Shown here piece after piece: positions 11,712-23,191 of a stretch of 64,000 nt of DNA. Made by a program: the position numbers and the translations under genes. Under the pieces are notes generated by a model. That model did no database searches. It worked only from the letters and a program-made list of their open reading frames with translations, and was not told the origin of the DNA. The DNA comes from Casuarina equisetifolia (taxonomy: Eukaryota; Streptophyta; Magnoliopsida; Fagales; Casuarinaceae), in contig CM052357.1 in assembly GCA_028551475.1 (NCBI GenBank), positions 1,550,001 through 1,614,000 on the forward strand. Direction: 5' to 3'. Positions within the stretch are counted from its first letter, which is position 1. The number at the start of each line of letters is the position of its first letter.

Positions 11712-13233
11712 CCAAATCATGTTCAACTGCCCTTGGCATATGCTGATTTTTTTTTACCTAAATATAAAAAAAAAAAAAAAAGGTTCAACAAAAAGAGCAA
11801 GTAGGATTTGTTTGATGAAGACACAGTGGTCCAGGAACCATGTGATTCTCCTCTATATTATTGAACTCCAGGTCCACACAACGCAACTTGCCGGTCAAGA
11901 TTGGACGGCTAATAATGATGTCAGGCCGACATCACTGTCAGCTGTCCGACCCCGACACTGAGTCAGCATCCCATTAATCTACAACATCTCGGTTTACCTG
12001 CTCCGCCAGTTTATCGACCTCCGACGAGGCTTCGGCGATGGCCCGCTGCGCGCTCTGGATCTTGGCGTTCCGGCGCATCTCGATCACCCTCCGCTCGATG
12101 CTCGACGGGTCCTGAATGAGTATCACTTTCGAGCGGTCTTTGACCCCGCACATGTCCAAGTACTCCCCGTTCTCTCTCTCCTTCCCCCGGAATATCACCC
12201 TCTGCTCGTCCGGCTGGAGTCCCGTCTTCTCCGCCAGGAGCTTCTTCATCTCACCTGTGAATATACCAGTGGTTAGAATAATCATTTGAAAAGTAGAAAA
12301 AAAGAGTCCCATATTCCTATAAAGCGTGAAAAGATACGCTTATAGTTAAAATATCAGTATATGCCCATTATTAACATAGGTAAATTCCATGTAAAAAGAG
12401 ACATAGTAAGATGAACTGGGTTGATTTATGTGCTAAGAAGTTTTTTTTTTTTTTAACCCATACACCGGTTTATGTAATTTCAAATATTAAGAAATTCTAT
12501 GCAATACCCACTTATTATTGAGATTGAATATAAGATTAAGAAATTTCACGCAGCACCTATTTGTTATTGAATGAAGAACTTATCAACTATGTATAAAAAT
12601 ACTTTGGAACTAAAAATATGTTTCTGACCCTATAATTTTCCATCATAACGGTGAAAGTTAACAATAGGGTAAAAAGTTGCTTGGTCAGAAAGAAAATGGG
12701 AAGAAATCGAACGGTGTTGATTCAGTAATCATGTTTTTGTAGGTTCATCATGGCGGCTGTACTTCATACCCATTTTTTATTTCGCCGACAGAATGAAAGG
12801 AGAGAATTGAACAAGTAGATCTCAAAAGAACCTGGCTTAGCCCCACGTAGAAAAGTTTGACCTACTGCTGTTTCCTACCATTATTAACACGAACAGTAAC
12901 GGCGGAACCCGTAATTTTCTTTCCTCGGTTTTCTCAGCACCCAAACAGAAAATGACAGCGATGTTGTGTTTAACAAATTGAATAAACATAGATCTGGGTC
13001 ATCTTACCAAACGTGGCCTGAGAATTCACGGAGATCTCGTGGCGGAGGGCACCGTAGGCGACGCGAAGACGGATGTTGGGAGCAGAAACATCCTTGCCGT
13101 CGGTTCTTTTCTGGACCAACATGCCTCCGGGTCTCATCTCCCATTCAACTTCCTCGTCTCTGGAGGTAGACGACGTCGTCGTGGCTGAGCTCTCGCTCAT
13201 TTTGCCATACCCGTTTGACCTCCTCTTCATCAT
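10178..13233 (-). CDS. BAG-family molecular chaperone regulator (BAG1/2/3-like)
   Basis: Four exons with GT-AG introns, coding 13233-13008, 12254-11998, 11375-11229 and 10318-10178, joined in frame to 256 residues. BAG proteins bind the Hsp70/Hsc70 ATPase domain and act as nucleotide-exchange co-chaperones. A ubiquitin-like domain lies at about residues 54-122 (IRLRVAYGALRHEISV to DRSKVILIQDP). The BAG domain lies at about 140-225 (exon 2 end, EKSIADGVKVPEV, LIEMLMRLAIKID, GRKVQKCVEALDAL). The C-terminus has the conserved VVVTTKWETFD and QWEFFD motifs of plant BAG1-4. The N-terminal WEMRPGGMLVQKR block is also family-typical. Two Met codons at the start (residues 1-2) leave the exact start open, and Met12 is a further option. 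No lesion seen. Confidence 0.92.
11681..11710. repeat. (TA)15 microsatellite
   Basis: An uninterrupted TA run inside the third BAG intron region between exons 3 and 2. Confidence 0.95.
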
Positions 13234-14400
13234 CGCGGCGTCCGGGCACCGCAGATTCTCCCTCTACGAATGAGGCTCCGGGGCTGTTTTTCTCGGGAAA
13301 GTGAAGGAAAATATCTTCTAAGCCATCGGCCGCGGGATTCTCTGCCGACACAAACTCGGGTTACCGAGTAAAGAAATGTTCGGTTTTAAAGAGAAACCAG
13401 ACCACCTTGCTTAGGAACACACGCGGAAAATGACTTGGAAAACGGTTAGACCAATGGAGGCCCGCCACGTTTCTTTGTTTGCAGTGACAGCTAAGCAGAG
13501 AGTAGTTGCCGACAGTCTAAGGAAGCATCCCGGAGGAACCTGGTTCGCTTTGCCCCAATTGTGGAGAAACATGGACAACGTCTATTGGATACATTATGGT
13601 GAGATAAAGTCATGCGGGCCCAACATCTGATGTGATTTCCGATGGGACCAGTAGAGCCGTAGGATGGGGAATAAATCATTTGATGGCGGATTTAGAAATA
13701 AATCATTTGATGGCGGATTTAGAAAGTCATGATGAGAAGAATGTTGCTTGGAGTTATAATCCTGTGAGGAGGGGACAATTAGGGTTTAACAAACTATGGT
13801 TAGGATGGACATATCACAGTTATTGGTTGACTACAACAACGTTTGAAATTAGTAGGTTTGAATTAAGGGATTAGTCTTTGCTTTTTCTTAGATACTGTAT
13901 ATGAAATATTAAATTATCTCATAAATGAGAAAGGTTAAACCCTAAGGAATATGGAAATCGTTAGGTAAGATCAATTTTTGGTCATGATATAGTTAGAATT
14001 GTTAAGAACTTCGCAATATGGCAAAGCCAAAGGTAGTTTGAGGGACTAGAAGCGACCAATGCAAACTCTCCCTTGATACTAAAGTCATTACCAATAATGA
14101 TCAATGGACAACGAATGAGAAAGTGACAAACCAAAAGGGAAAGAACAAAGGTTTCTAGGCTTTTGCACCTACTCATTTCATCATCTCCGTGGTTGCACAT
14201 GGCACTTCATTTTTGGTTCACAAAGGATTCAATTTTTGAAGACTTAGTCATGTTTGTTGTAAGGGGAAAAAAATGAAGTCTAAGAGGAGGGAGGCAAAAC
14301 TAAAGAAAAAGTTGAAGAGAAGATAAATAGAAAAAAGATATTGATGAAAGATTTGGATCTCTAATTTTTGGTTTAGTTTATGATATGGGTGATGCTTAAG
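13234..14400. other. BAG upstream region with 27-bp tandem duplication
   Basis: Promoter side of the BAG gene. At 13670-13723 a 27-bp unit (AATAAATCATTTGATGGCGG plus seven bases) is present twice with no difference. Short ORFs around 13430-13874 do not resemble any protein I know. No other gene is seen. Confidence 0.6.
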
Positions 14401-15430
14401 AAAATTTGTTATGATATCATATCAAAAAAATTTAACTCTTTTTTCTTAAAGTTTATGATACATTAAAAGCATGAGATCTAAATTTAAGAGCATACATAAA
14501 TAACATTTTTCTTTAAATTATTTTTTGTATAAGCGTGTTATTCATAATGTTTGAAACACATAAGCTTATAAATATATGTAGTGTTTAGAGACCTAACTTA
14601 AAATGTGAGAAGATGGACATAGGGTCTAACTTTCACACAATATAATATTAGCATGAGAAATTTTTATATTTTTAATTAAGATACTTTCATTCATATAAAT
14701 TTTCTTATTTCTGCCAATAAAACTTTGTGTAGCCTAAATGATCATAATGTCACAAACTTAGGTTCAAATTTAAAAAATCATGCCTTATTAAGTGGAATAA
14801 TTACATTTCTTATAAGTATTAAAATTCTCTCACTTCTATTATTTAATTTCGCTGTCATTATGATGATAATTAGGTTAGACTTTCCATATTAATGGGCTCA
14901 TTTTTTTTTTTATTGGTTACCTAAATTCATGTCACCTTTGATGAGATTAGGTCTCCCTTACCGCAATCACTCTTGGTAGCTTAGGCTCCCCTTAGTCAAA
15001 AGATTAACTTATTAAATAGAATAATAAAGTTTCAACCACCTTTTAAGTTAAGCCTTTTATTCCACTAACCTTATGACAATAATTTTTTTAAGAAGTTGAC
15101 CCCAGAGAATTATCTTTATAGAATAAGTTATTTTTTTATTTTTTAAACTCACGTACCTAAAAAGGAGGACGGAAGATTCGAATCCATGATTGGTGGGATT
15201 ATCAATTTTCATTTTTTTTTTAGACTCACATACCAGTATAGGGAGATTCAAATCCATGATCAATGGGACTGTTTGTCAGGGTTTGGCTTAGAGAATGCCG
15301 TTGAACTAGGCCCGTCCTTTTTTTTTTTGGCAACGATGCGTGTTAACAAGTTGAATTCCCGATGATTAATTCACCAACCAAAAAACGCCATTAAGTTAGA
15401 TAATTAAAAGAAGATGTGGTGAAGAATAAG
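14400..15430. other. AT-rich intergenic DNA
   Basis: No coding signal. Two short similar segments, GATTCGAATCCATGATTGG near 15175 and GATTCAAATCCATGATCAA near 15246, suggest decayed repeat debris. Confidence 0.4.
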
Positions 15431-15436
15431 ACGTTT

Positions 15437-15913
15437 TCAACGGAAAGATCGGCAGTAAAAAATGACAAGGGGTCGAACAACTTGAAGGTGATTGTGGGTG
15501 ATGTGAAAGGTCGAGCAGGATCCATTCAGCAGAACGGCGCCATCAGTTTGGGTGGTGACGGGACGTGCCATTGAGAACCGCAACGTCGTGTACTGCAGCA
15601 AGCAACCGTCGACAGCACTTTCCTTGGCCACTGAGCTTAGTTTTGGCAGGTTGTGAACGCCGCCGGCGCTGGGATCCACAACTCAAATCTATCTCCGCGA
15701 CAGTTCAGAGCTGAACCTGTTCTTTCGTTTGCATTTACCGAGCAAGGTGGATCTTGCTCAGAGATGAATCCCTTGTGGGCTCCAAATGGGTGTGGAGGGT
15801 CACTTCGGATAATCTTGAAGTACCAGACTATGGATGTCTTTGCGTCCAATCCTCTGCAGGTTCAGGGGAGCTCTCGTGGTGGGAAAACTTCCACCGTTGA
15901 TATGGGAGTGTAG
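15437..15913. other. GC-richer block of unknown nature
   Basis: This roughly 480-bp block is clearly GC-richer than its AT-rich surroundings. It has short ORFs on both strands: 15653-15913 on the plus strand, and 15437-15679 and 15637-15849 on the minus strand. None gives a protein family I recognise and frames break repeatedly, so an old gene fragment is possible. No function is proposed. Confidence 0.3.
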
Positions 15914-16423
15914 TGGGAAAAAACTCAATGTTCGTTACATCGCTTTTGTCCTTTCAGAGATTTTTTTTTTGACTGGTTTTCACTGCTTAATTTGAGTTTT
16001 TAAGGACAAATTGGGAACATAATTTATGTAAGCATTTCATATTTTATTTCAATATTCAAAAGATGTACAAGAATTCTCTCTATGTTATCTACTTCCGCTT
16101 TCTAAGGAATTACAAAATTACAAATGTAAGATGAAAGGTTCATATATATAAAAAAAAAAGATTTTGAGCTAAAATTTAAATAAAAAAATAAATATTATAT
16201 TCTTAAAACAACTTTTAGGTTAAATTAATAAATCTTTTAGCATTATATTAAAGTTAAGATCTCCCTTAATACTGCTACAATCTTTCTATTTATTTGAGCT
16301 CATATATTGTGTAAATAATATAAAAGTGAAGTTTAAATGAAAGAAGAGTCTTGATTTTTTAGATAATTTTTAAGTTAAACTAATAAACATCTTAACATTA
16401 TATTAAACCAAAGATCTCCATCA

Positions 16424-16428
16424 CTATT
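16424..16428. repeat. Target site duplication CTATT (left)
   Basis: CTATT precedes the 5' LTR start TGATAAC and is found again at 26804-26808 right after the 3' LTR end CGAACA. This defines the gypsy element exactly. Confidence 0.92.
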
Positions 16429-18091
16429 TGATAACTTTATTTTATATAAAGTTATTTTGATTATTTTAGATAATATTTATATTATTTTTAGTAAATTATA
16501 TTTGTATTTAATTGTATTTGTATATTTTGTGTCATTTTATGCAGCAAACCCAAAATAAAAGAAAAAAGAAAAAAAGAAGGAGAAAATCATGAAAAATGAA
16601 TGAAAAAGAAGAAAAGTAAAAGAAGGTGGAAAAACAAGTGGAAAACACGTGGGACCGTGAAGGAGACAGAGGAATTATCACGCGGGAGGCAGGGAGAAAC
16701 GAGAGGGAACGTGCAGACGAAAGAGGAGTGAGAAGAAAAAGTCGAAAAAGAAAACAAAGAAAAAGGAAATTGGTTGTGCGACAGCCGACTGATTCTCCCT
16801 GGTGGTGGAACCCAGAAGATTGTCGCAGAATCCGGGCGTGTGGAACGTGCGAACGCCGTCCAGCTCCCGTCCTTCGGCCAAACTTTGAGGGACATCGCCA
16901 TTCGGCGTTATTTCCGACAAAGAAGTGCATTTTCCGGCCAACTCTGAGCACCTTCCGACGATCTGAGAGTAGATCCAGCTTCACCTCACAATTTCTGGCA
17001 TTTCTGTACCAGTTTCGCGGCGATCTGCGGCAGTTTCTGGCGAACGCCGTCCCAGTCTTCTCCGTCAGATCTACGCGTTCCTGTGGCGATTTTGCTAAAT
17101 CTTTTTGCAGATCTGCAACCTAGGCGTCCTGATCTACACTTCTGGAGGTTTTGGTGAAGCGCGGCGGCGGACGGCGGCGCGTGTCACCGGCGCGTGACGA
17201 CACGTGCGGAAGCGCGTGACGGCGCGTGTGTTGCTCTTTTCCTTTCGTTTTTCAGACAGAATCTCTTCGACCCCCGGATGTGCAGATTTATGCATCTTAT
17301 TTCATGATTGGAGGACAATTTTGGTGACAGCCTTTTAGTTTGTTCTAATCTAGATGATTTGTGTAATTTTTTGTATTATTTCTGTTTATTTGAATATTAT
17401 GAACTAAATTACTTTTGCTGGAGCTAAGATGTAGCCTAGTTAGGATGTTATGAGTTCCTTAGTTGACATATTATGCAAGACAATATATTTATGTGAGTTG
17501 TATGTTATTATCTTTAATGTGATTGAGTGATTAATCATCAATTGATCAATCTGATATGCATATTTGAGACCGACAGGAGAGAATATGCAAATGTATCCTA
17601 TAATATACAACCATAAATCAAATGTGGGTAGACATATTCCATGTTGAGTGTGTGGCTTTAATTGGAATATTCATTGATTTTAATGCTCTTAGCTTATTAA
17701 ATTCATATGCAGACTCACAGTGAATTAATAAGCTAAGTAGGTTCGCTATGCCTAGACATAGGATAGTGAATAAATTAAGAAATTCCGTCATCTCATAAAT
17801 ATCATTATTCTTGCAAGCATTAAATTATTGGAATTCATATCTACTAACTATGGTGAAATCAAAGGCTCTAGCATACTTAGCATATTTAATCTACTTTTTG
17901 GAAGTCAATTGCTTTAGTAACCTTTCAATTTAGAACATCTTTTCAGGATATCTTGCTAGATAAATTGTAGGATCAATTCACCACTAGTAATTAGTCAAGT
18001 TGATAACATTAATCCCTGTAGGACGATACTCTTATTCATCACTATATTACTTGTTCGACATGTACACTTGCATGTAGAATTTCACCGAACA
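16429..18091 (+). repeat. 5' LTR of Athila-like element
   Basis: A 1663-bp LTR, TGATAACTTT to CACCGAACA. It differs from the 3' LTR by about ten substitutions, all transitions, plus one 10-bp indel. All of these lie in the first roughly 660 bp; the last roughly 1 kb looks identical. A strongly GC-rich, CpG-rich stretch at about 17155-17235 carries repeated GCGCGTG motifs. Confidence 0.95.
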
Positions 18092-18097
18092 AGTTTT

Positions 18098-18115
18098 TGG
18101 CGCCGTTGCCGGGGA
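18098..18115 (+). promoter_or_regulatory. Primer binding site, tRNA-Asp type
   Basis: TGGCGCCGTTGCCGGGGA starts 6 bases after the 5' LTR end. It is complementary to the 3' end of plant tRNA-Asp including CCA, the primer used by Athila elements. Confidence 0.9.
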
Positions 18116-18274
18116 TTAGTTATTTATTGTTGATTAATATTAACACTGAATTGATATTACGTTTAATCTAGTTTTTATTTTTATTTGTTACCTTCTTGAT
18201 ATTATTTTCTTTCTTGCAGAGAGAAAAGATTATTTTTTGCTAAACTGCTTCTATTCTAGAGTGCAGAGACATGT

Positions 18275-21200
18275 ATGACCCGTAATCGAGGGGGACAACT
18301 TGTTGATCCTGATCCAGAAATTGAACGCACCCTTAGAAGGCAGCGAAAGCAGTTAAGAGAGTAGAAAAGTGAAGCTAGAAGAATGACAAACAATGATGAT
18401 ACACGTAAACTTCTGAAGGACTATGCTGCACCAACAGTTCAGGGTGCCGCATCAAGCATTAAGAGGCCTACTATTCAAGCAAATAACTTTGAAATCAAGC
18501 CTGCACTTATTCAGATGCTTTAAAATTCAGCGCAATTCAGTGGGTTGCCAAATGATGATCCCAATGCCCATATAGAAGCTTTCCTTGAAATTTGTGACAT
18601 GGTCAAATATAATGGAGCCACAGATGATGCAATCAAGTTGAGGTTATTCCCATTCTCTCTTAGAGACAAGGCTAAAAATTGGCTTTCTTCTCTTCCTGCA
18701 GGATCAATCAATACATGGGATGACTTGGCTCAAAAATTTCTAGGTAAGTATTTTCCTCCTGCAAAGTCTGCTAAAATGCGTAATGATATCTCTAATTTTG
18801 CGCAGATGGACAATGAATCGCTTTATGAAGCTTGGGAAAGATTTAAAGATCTATTAAGGAGATGTCCACATCACGGAGTACCCATATGGTCACAGGTACA
18901 AACTTTTTATAATGGGGCTAACATGAATCTCCGTTGTATGCTTGATGCAGCTGCAGGAGGTGCATTGCATAACAAAACACTAGAGGAAGCATTTGAGCTT
19001 GTGGAGGAAATGGCATCGAATGCTTATCAGTGGCCTACCGAGAGGTTATCAGGGAAGAAAGTCAGTGGAGTTCTTGAAGTGGATACTTTTACTGCAATGA
19101 ACGTACAGTTTGATAGACTCAACAAGAAGATAGACAATCTGAGTAGTCCAGTCATGAGGGTTCAGGATGTAGCATGTGATTATTGTGGTGGAGGACATGC
19201 AAGCACAGAGTGTCAGATGCTATCAACTCAAAACAGAGAAGATGCAAAGGCAATAAGTTTAAGAAGTGGCAAACAAGTAGGAAAAGATGAGGTTGGTAAA
19301 GAAAGTGTTGGGAATAAGGATGAGGATGTTAACACGCAGCAGGAGGAGGTAACCAAAAGAACGTTATTTCCTGATAATCCCAAGCCTTATGTACCTCCAG
19401 TTCCATTCCCTCAGAGGCTCCAACAACATAAGATAGATAAACAGTTTTCTAAATTCCTTGAAGTATTCAAGAAATTGCATATTAATATTCCTTTTGCAGA
19501 TGCATTGGCTCAAATGCCTAGTTATGCCAAGTTTCTTAAGGAAATATTGAAGAACAAAAGGAAGTTAGAGGAATATGAAACAGTGAATTTAACTGAGGAG
19601 TGCTCAGCCATCTTACAAAACAAGCTTCCTCCAAAATTGAAAGATCCAGGGAGTTTTACAATCCCATGCACTATTGGAGAGTCTCACTTTGAAAAGGCAT
19701 TGTGCGACTTAGGAGCAAGTATCAATTTAATGCCTTTTTCTGTCTATAGTAAATTGGGATTGGGTGAAGTAAAGGGAACCACAGTGTCCTTGCAATTAGC
19801 TGATCGATCAATCAAGTATCCAAGGGGCATTGTAGAAGATGTATTGGTGAAAGTTGATAAATTCATCTTCCCTGCAGATTTTATAGTTTTGGATATGGAG
19901 GAAGATTATGAGGTACCACTCATCTTGGGTCGACCTTTTCTTGCAACAGGAAGAGCGTTGATTGATGTACAACAAGGACAGTTGATTTTAAGAGTTCAAG
20001 ATGATTCAGTTACCTTCAATGTTTTTACAGCCATGAAATATCCCTCCGATGATAGTTCTTGCCTTAGAGTTGAGACAATTGATACAATGGTGAGCAATAT
20101 TTTTCAAGAAGAAGTTTTCAAAGACCCATTGGAAGCATGTTTGGTTCATTCTAGGGACAAGGAAATTGGAAGTGAAGAGATAAAGGAGCAGGTGAAGTTC
20201 ATGGATGCAGTTCAATCATGTTCACGGAAAGAGGCAACAAGATGTGAGGAGTTGGGAGAACATATGACAAAGCCTAAGCCATCAATTGAAGAACCTCCAA
20301 CTCTTGAGCTTAAACCCTTACCTTCTCATTTGAAATATGTCTATTTGGACGCAGATGCTAAGTTGCCAGTAATTATATCGTCCTCTTTAACAGAATTGAG
20401 GGAAGAGAAATTGCTCAGGGTGTTGAGAGAGCATAAAAGGGCAATTGGGTGGAAGATAGCCGACATTAAGGGAATTAGCCCTTCAATTTGCATGCACAAG
20501 ATTTTAATGGAGGAGCATCACAAGACCACTATTCAACCTCAGAGGCGCTTGAACCCGAAGATGCAAGAAGTAGTGAAAGCTGAGGTAATTAAATTACTTG
20601 ATGCAGGGATCATCTACCCCATTTCAGACAGTTGTTGGGTAAGTCCAGTGCAAGTTGTGCCAAAGAAAGGAGGTATGACTGTTCAGAAAAATGATAACAA
20701 TGAATTAATTCCAATTAGAAAAGTGACTGGATGGCGTGTATGTATGGATTATAGAAAGTTGAATGATGCCACTAGAAAAGATCACTTTCCTTTACCATTT
20801 ATTGATCAAATGTTGGAAAGACTTGCAGGACATGAATTCTATTGTTTTCTTGATGGGTATTCAGGGTACAATCAGATCCCTATTGCACCAGAGGATCAAG
20901 AGAAAACTACTTTCACTTGTCCTTATGGTACTTTTGCTTTTAGAAGAATGCCCTTTGGTCTTTGTAATGCACCAGCAACCTTTCAGAGATGCATGATGGC
21001 TATTTTTTCTGACATGATTGAAAAGTTCATTGAAATTTTTATGGATGATTTTTCTGTCTTTGGTGCATCATTTGATAGTTGTTTGAAAAATTTGGCTTTG
21101 ATTTTACAAAGATGTGAGGAGACAAATCTGGTGTTGAATTGGGAGAAGTGTCACTTCATGGTTCAGGAGGGAATAGTGCTTGGGCACAAGATATCCAGAC

Positions 21201-23191
21201 AGGGACTAGAAGTTGATAGAGCCAAAGTAGAGGCCATTTCAAAACTGCCTCCACCGACATCAGTGAAGCTTGTTAGAGGATTTTTGGGGCATGCAGGATT
21301 CTATAGGCGGTTTATAAAAGATTTCTCAAGAATTGCAAGACCCCTTTCAGGTTTGTTAGAGAAAGATGTTAAGTTTAACTTTTCTGACGAATGCTTGCAG
21401 GCTTTTAACACATTAAAGGAGAAGTTAATATCAGCACCAATCATGGCTGCACCAGAATGGGATTTGCCTTTTGAGCTGATGTGTGATGCAAGTGATTCCG
21501 CAATAGGAGCTGTTTTGGGACAACGGAAGGATAGAGTTTTTCAAACCATTTACTATGCCAGTCGGACTTTATCAGGTGCACAATTGAATTATTCAACCAC
21601 AGAAAAAGAACTTTTGGCAGTAGTATTTGCTTTTGATAAATTTCGCTCTTATTTGATTGGTTCCAAAGTTATAGTTTATTCTGACCATTCTGCTCTTAAG
21701 CACCTCCTTGAAAAAAAAGAATCAAAGCCAAGGTTAATCAGATGGATTCTATTGTTGCAAGAGTTTGACTTGGAAATCAAGGATAAGAGGGGGACTGAAA
21801 ATTTAGTTGCAGATCATTTGTCCAGAATTCCAAATCCAAAGGAAGAAGAGCAGCCAATCTTGGAAGAGTTTCCTGATGAGCAGATTTTTACCCTTCAATC
21901 ATTAAAATCTCCCTGGTACGCTGATCTTGTGAATTATTTGGTAGGTAACATTCTTCCCCCTGAATTGTCATATCAACAGAAGAAAAAGTTCTTTTCTGAT
22001 GTTAAACATTACTTTTGGGAAGAACCATTCTTGTTTAGAGTATGTGCAGATCAGGTGATAAGAAGATGTGTCCCAGAAGAAGAGATGGCCAGCATTATGC
22101 ATCATTGTCATGATAGAGAAGCTGGTGGTCATTTTGGTGCCACCAGAACAGCAGCCAAGGTTTTACAATCTGGTTTTTATTGGCCCACACTTTTTAGAGA
22201 TGCATATTCCTATGTAGCTGCATGTGATCAATGCCAAAGAACTGGGAATATTTCTAGTAAACATGAGATGCCCTTGACTAACGTTGTTGTGTGTGAATTG
22301 TTTGATGTGTGGGGTATTGACTTCATGGGACCTTTTATTCCTTCTTATGGGAATGTATATATCTTGGTGGCTGTTGATTATGTGTCTAAATGGGTAGAAG
22401 CTGTAGCATTGCCCACAAATGATGCCAGGGTTGTGGTTAAGTTCTTGAAGAAAAACATTTTTACCCGTTTTGGCACTCCTAGGGCAATCATAAGTGATCG
22501 AGGGACATATTTCTGCAACAAACAATTTGAAGCACTTTTGGTTAAGTATGGGGTCACCCACAAGATTGCAACTCCTTACCATCCTCAGACTAGTGGGCAG
22601 GTAGAGATATCAAATAGGGAAATCAAGAGGATTTTGGAGAACACTGTGAATGCTGCAAGAAAAGATTGGTCGATGAAATTGGATGATGCACTTTGGGCCT
22701 ATAGGACAGCCTTTAAAACACCCATAGGGATGTCTCCTTTTAGGCTAGTATTTGGGAAAGCATGTCATTTACCAGTAGAATTAGAACATAAAGCATTGTG
22801 GGCATTAAAATTCTTGAATTTTGACATGCAATGTGCAGGAGAAAATAGATTATTGCAGATGAATGAATTGGAGGAGTTGCGCAATGAGGCCTATGAAAAT
22901 GCCTTGATCTACAAAGAGCGGACAAAACGATGGCATGACAAACATATATTAAGAAGAGAGTTTGAGGTGGGTCAAAAAGTATTACTGTATAACTCTCGTC
23001 TTAAATTGTTTCCAGGAAAGTTACGGTCTCGATGGGCTGGTCCGTTCACGGTCACACAGGTGCTTCCATATGGAGTGGTAGAAGTTGCACATGATACTCA
23101 GGGCCCATTTAAGGTGAATGGTCAGCGGTTGAAGCCCTATTTTGATGGAGTCGACATGCAAGGGTCCACCATTAACCTCCATCCTCCTTAA
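18275..23191 (+). pseudogene. Athila gag-pol polyprotein (two gag stops, pol intact)
   Basis: The frame opens at ATG 18275 (MTRNRGGQLVD) and stays in one frame to the stop at 23191, 1638 codons. It is interrupted by TAG at 18362-18364 and TAA at 18521-18523; beyond the second stop 1548 codons are open. Gag domain about 18545-19000. Zinc knuckle [13 protein letters not shown] near 19174-19212. Protease [11 protein letters not shown] about 19700-19735. RT has [13 protein letters not shown] and FMDDFSVFG (about 21035-21065). RNase H has [11 protein letters not shown] (about 21480). Integrase has an HHCC finger (about 22098-22235) and core residues in [16 protein letters not shown] and [11 protein letters not shown]. 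The two stops sit at CAG- and CAA-type Gln positions and fit single C-to-T changes. Confidence 0.92.

Noticed and set aside
16626..17123. Arg-rich 165-codon ORF, also present at 25328-25810, as a possible LTR-encoded gene
   Set aside because: Both copies lie in the LTRs and are shared by descent. One has a 10-bp indel that changes the frame near its end, and opposite-strand ORFs are equally long.
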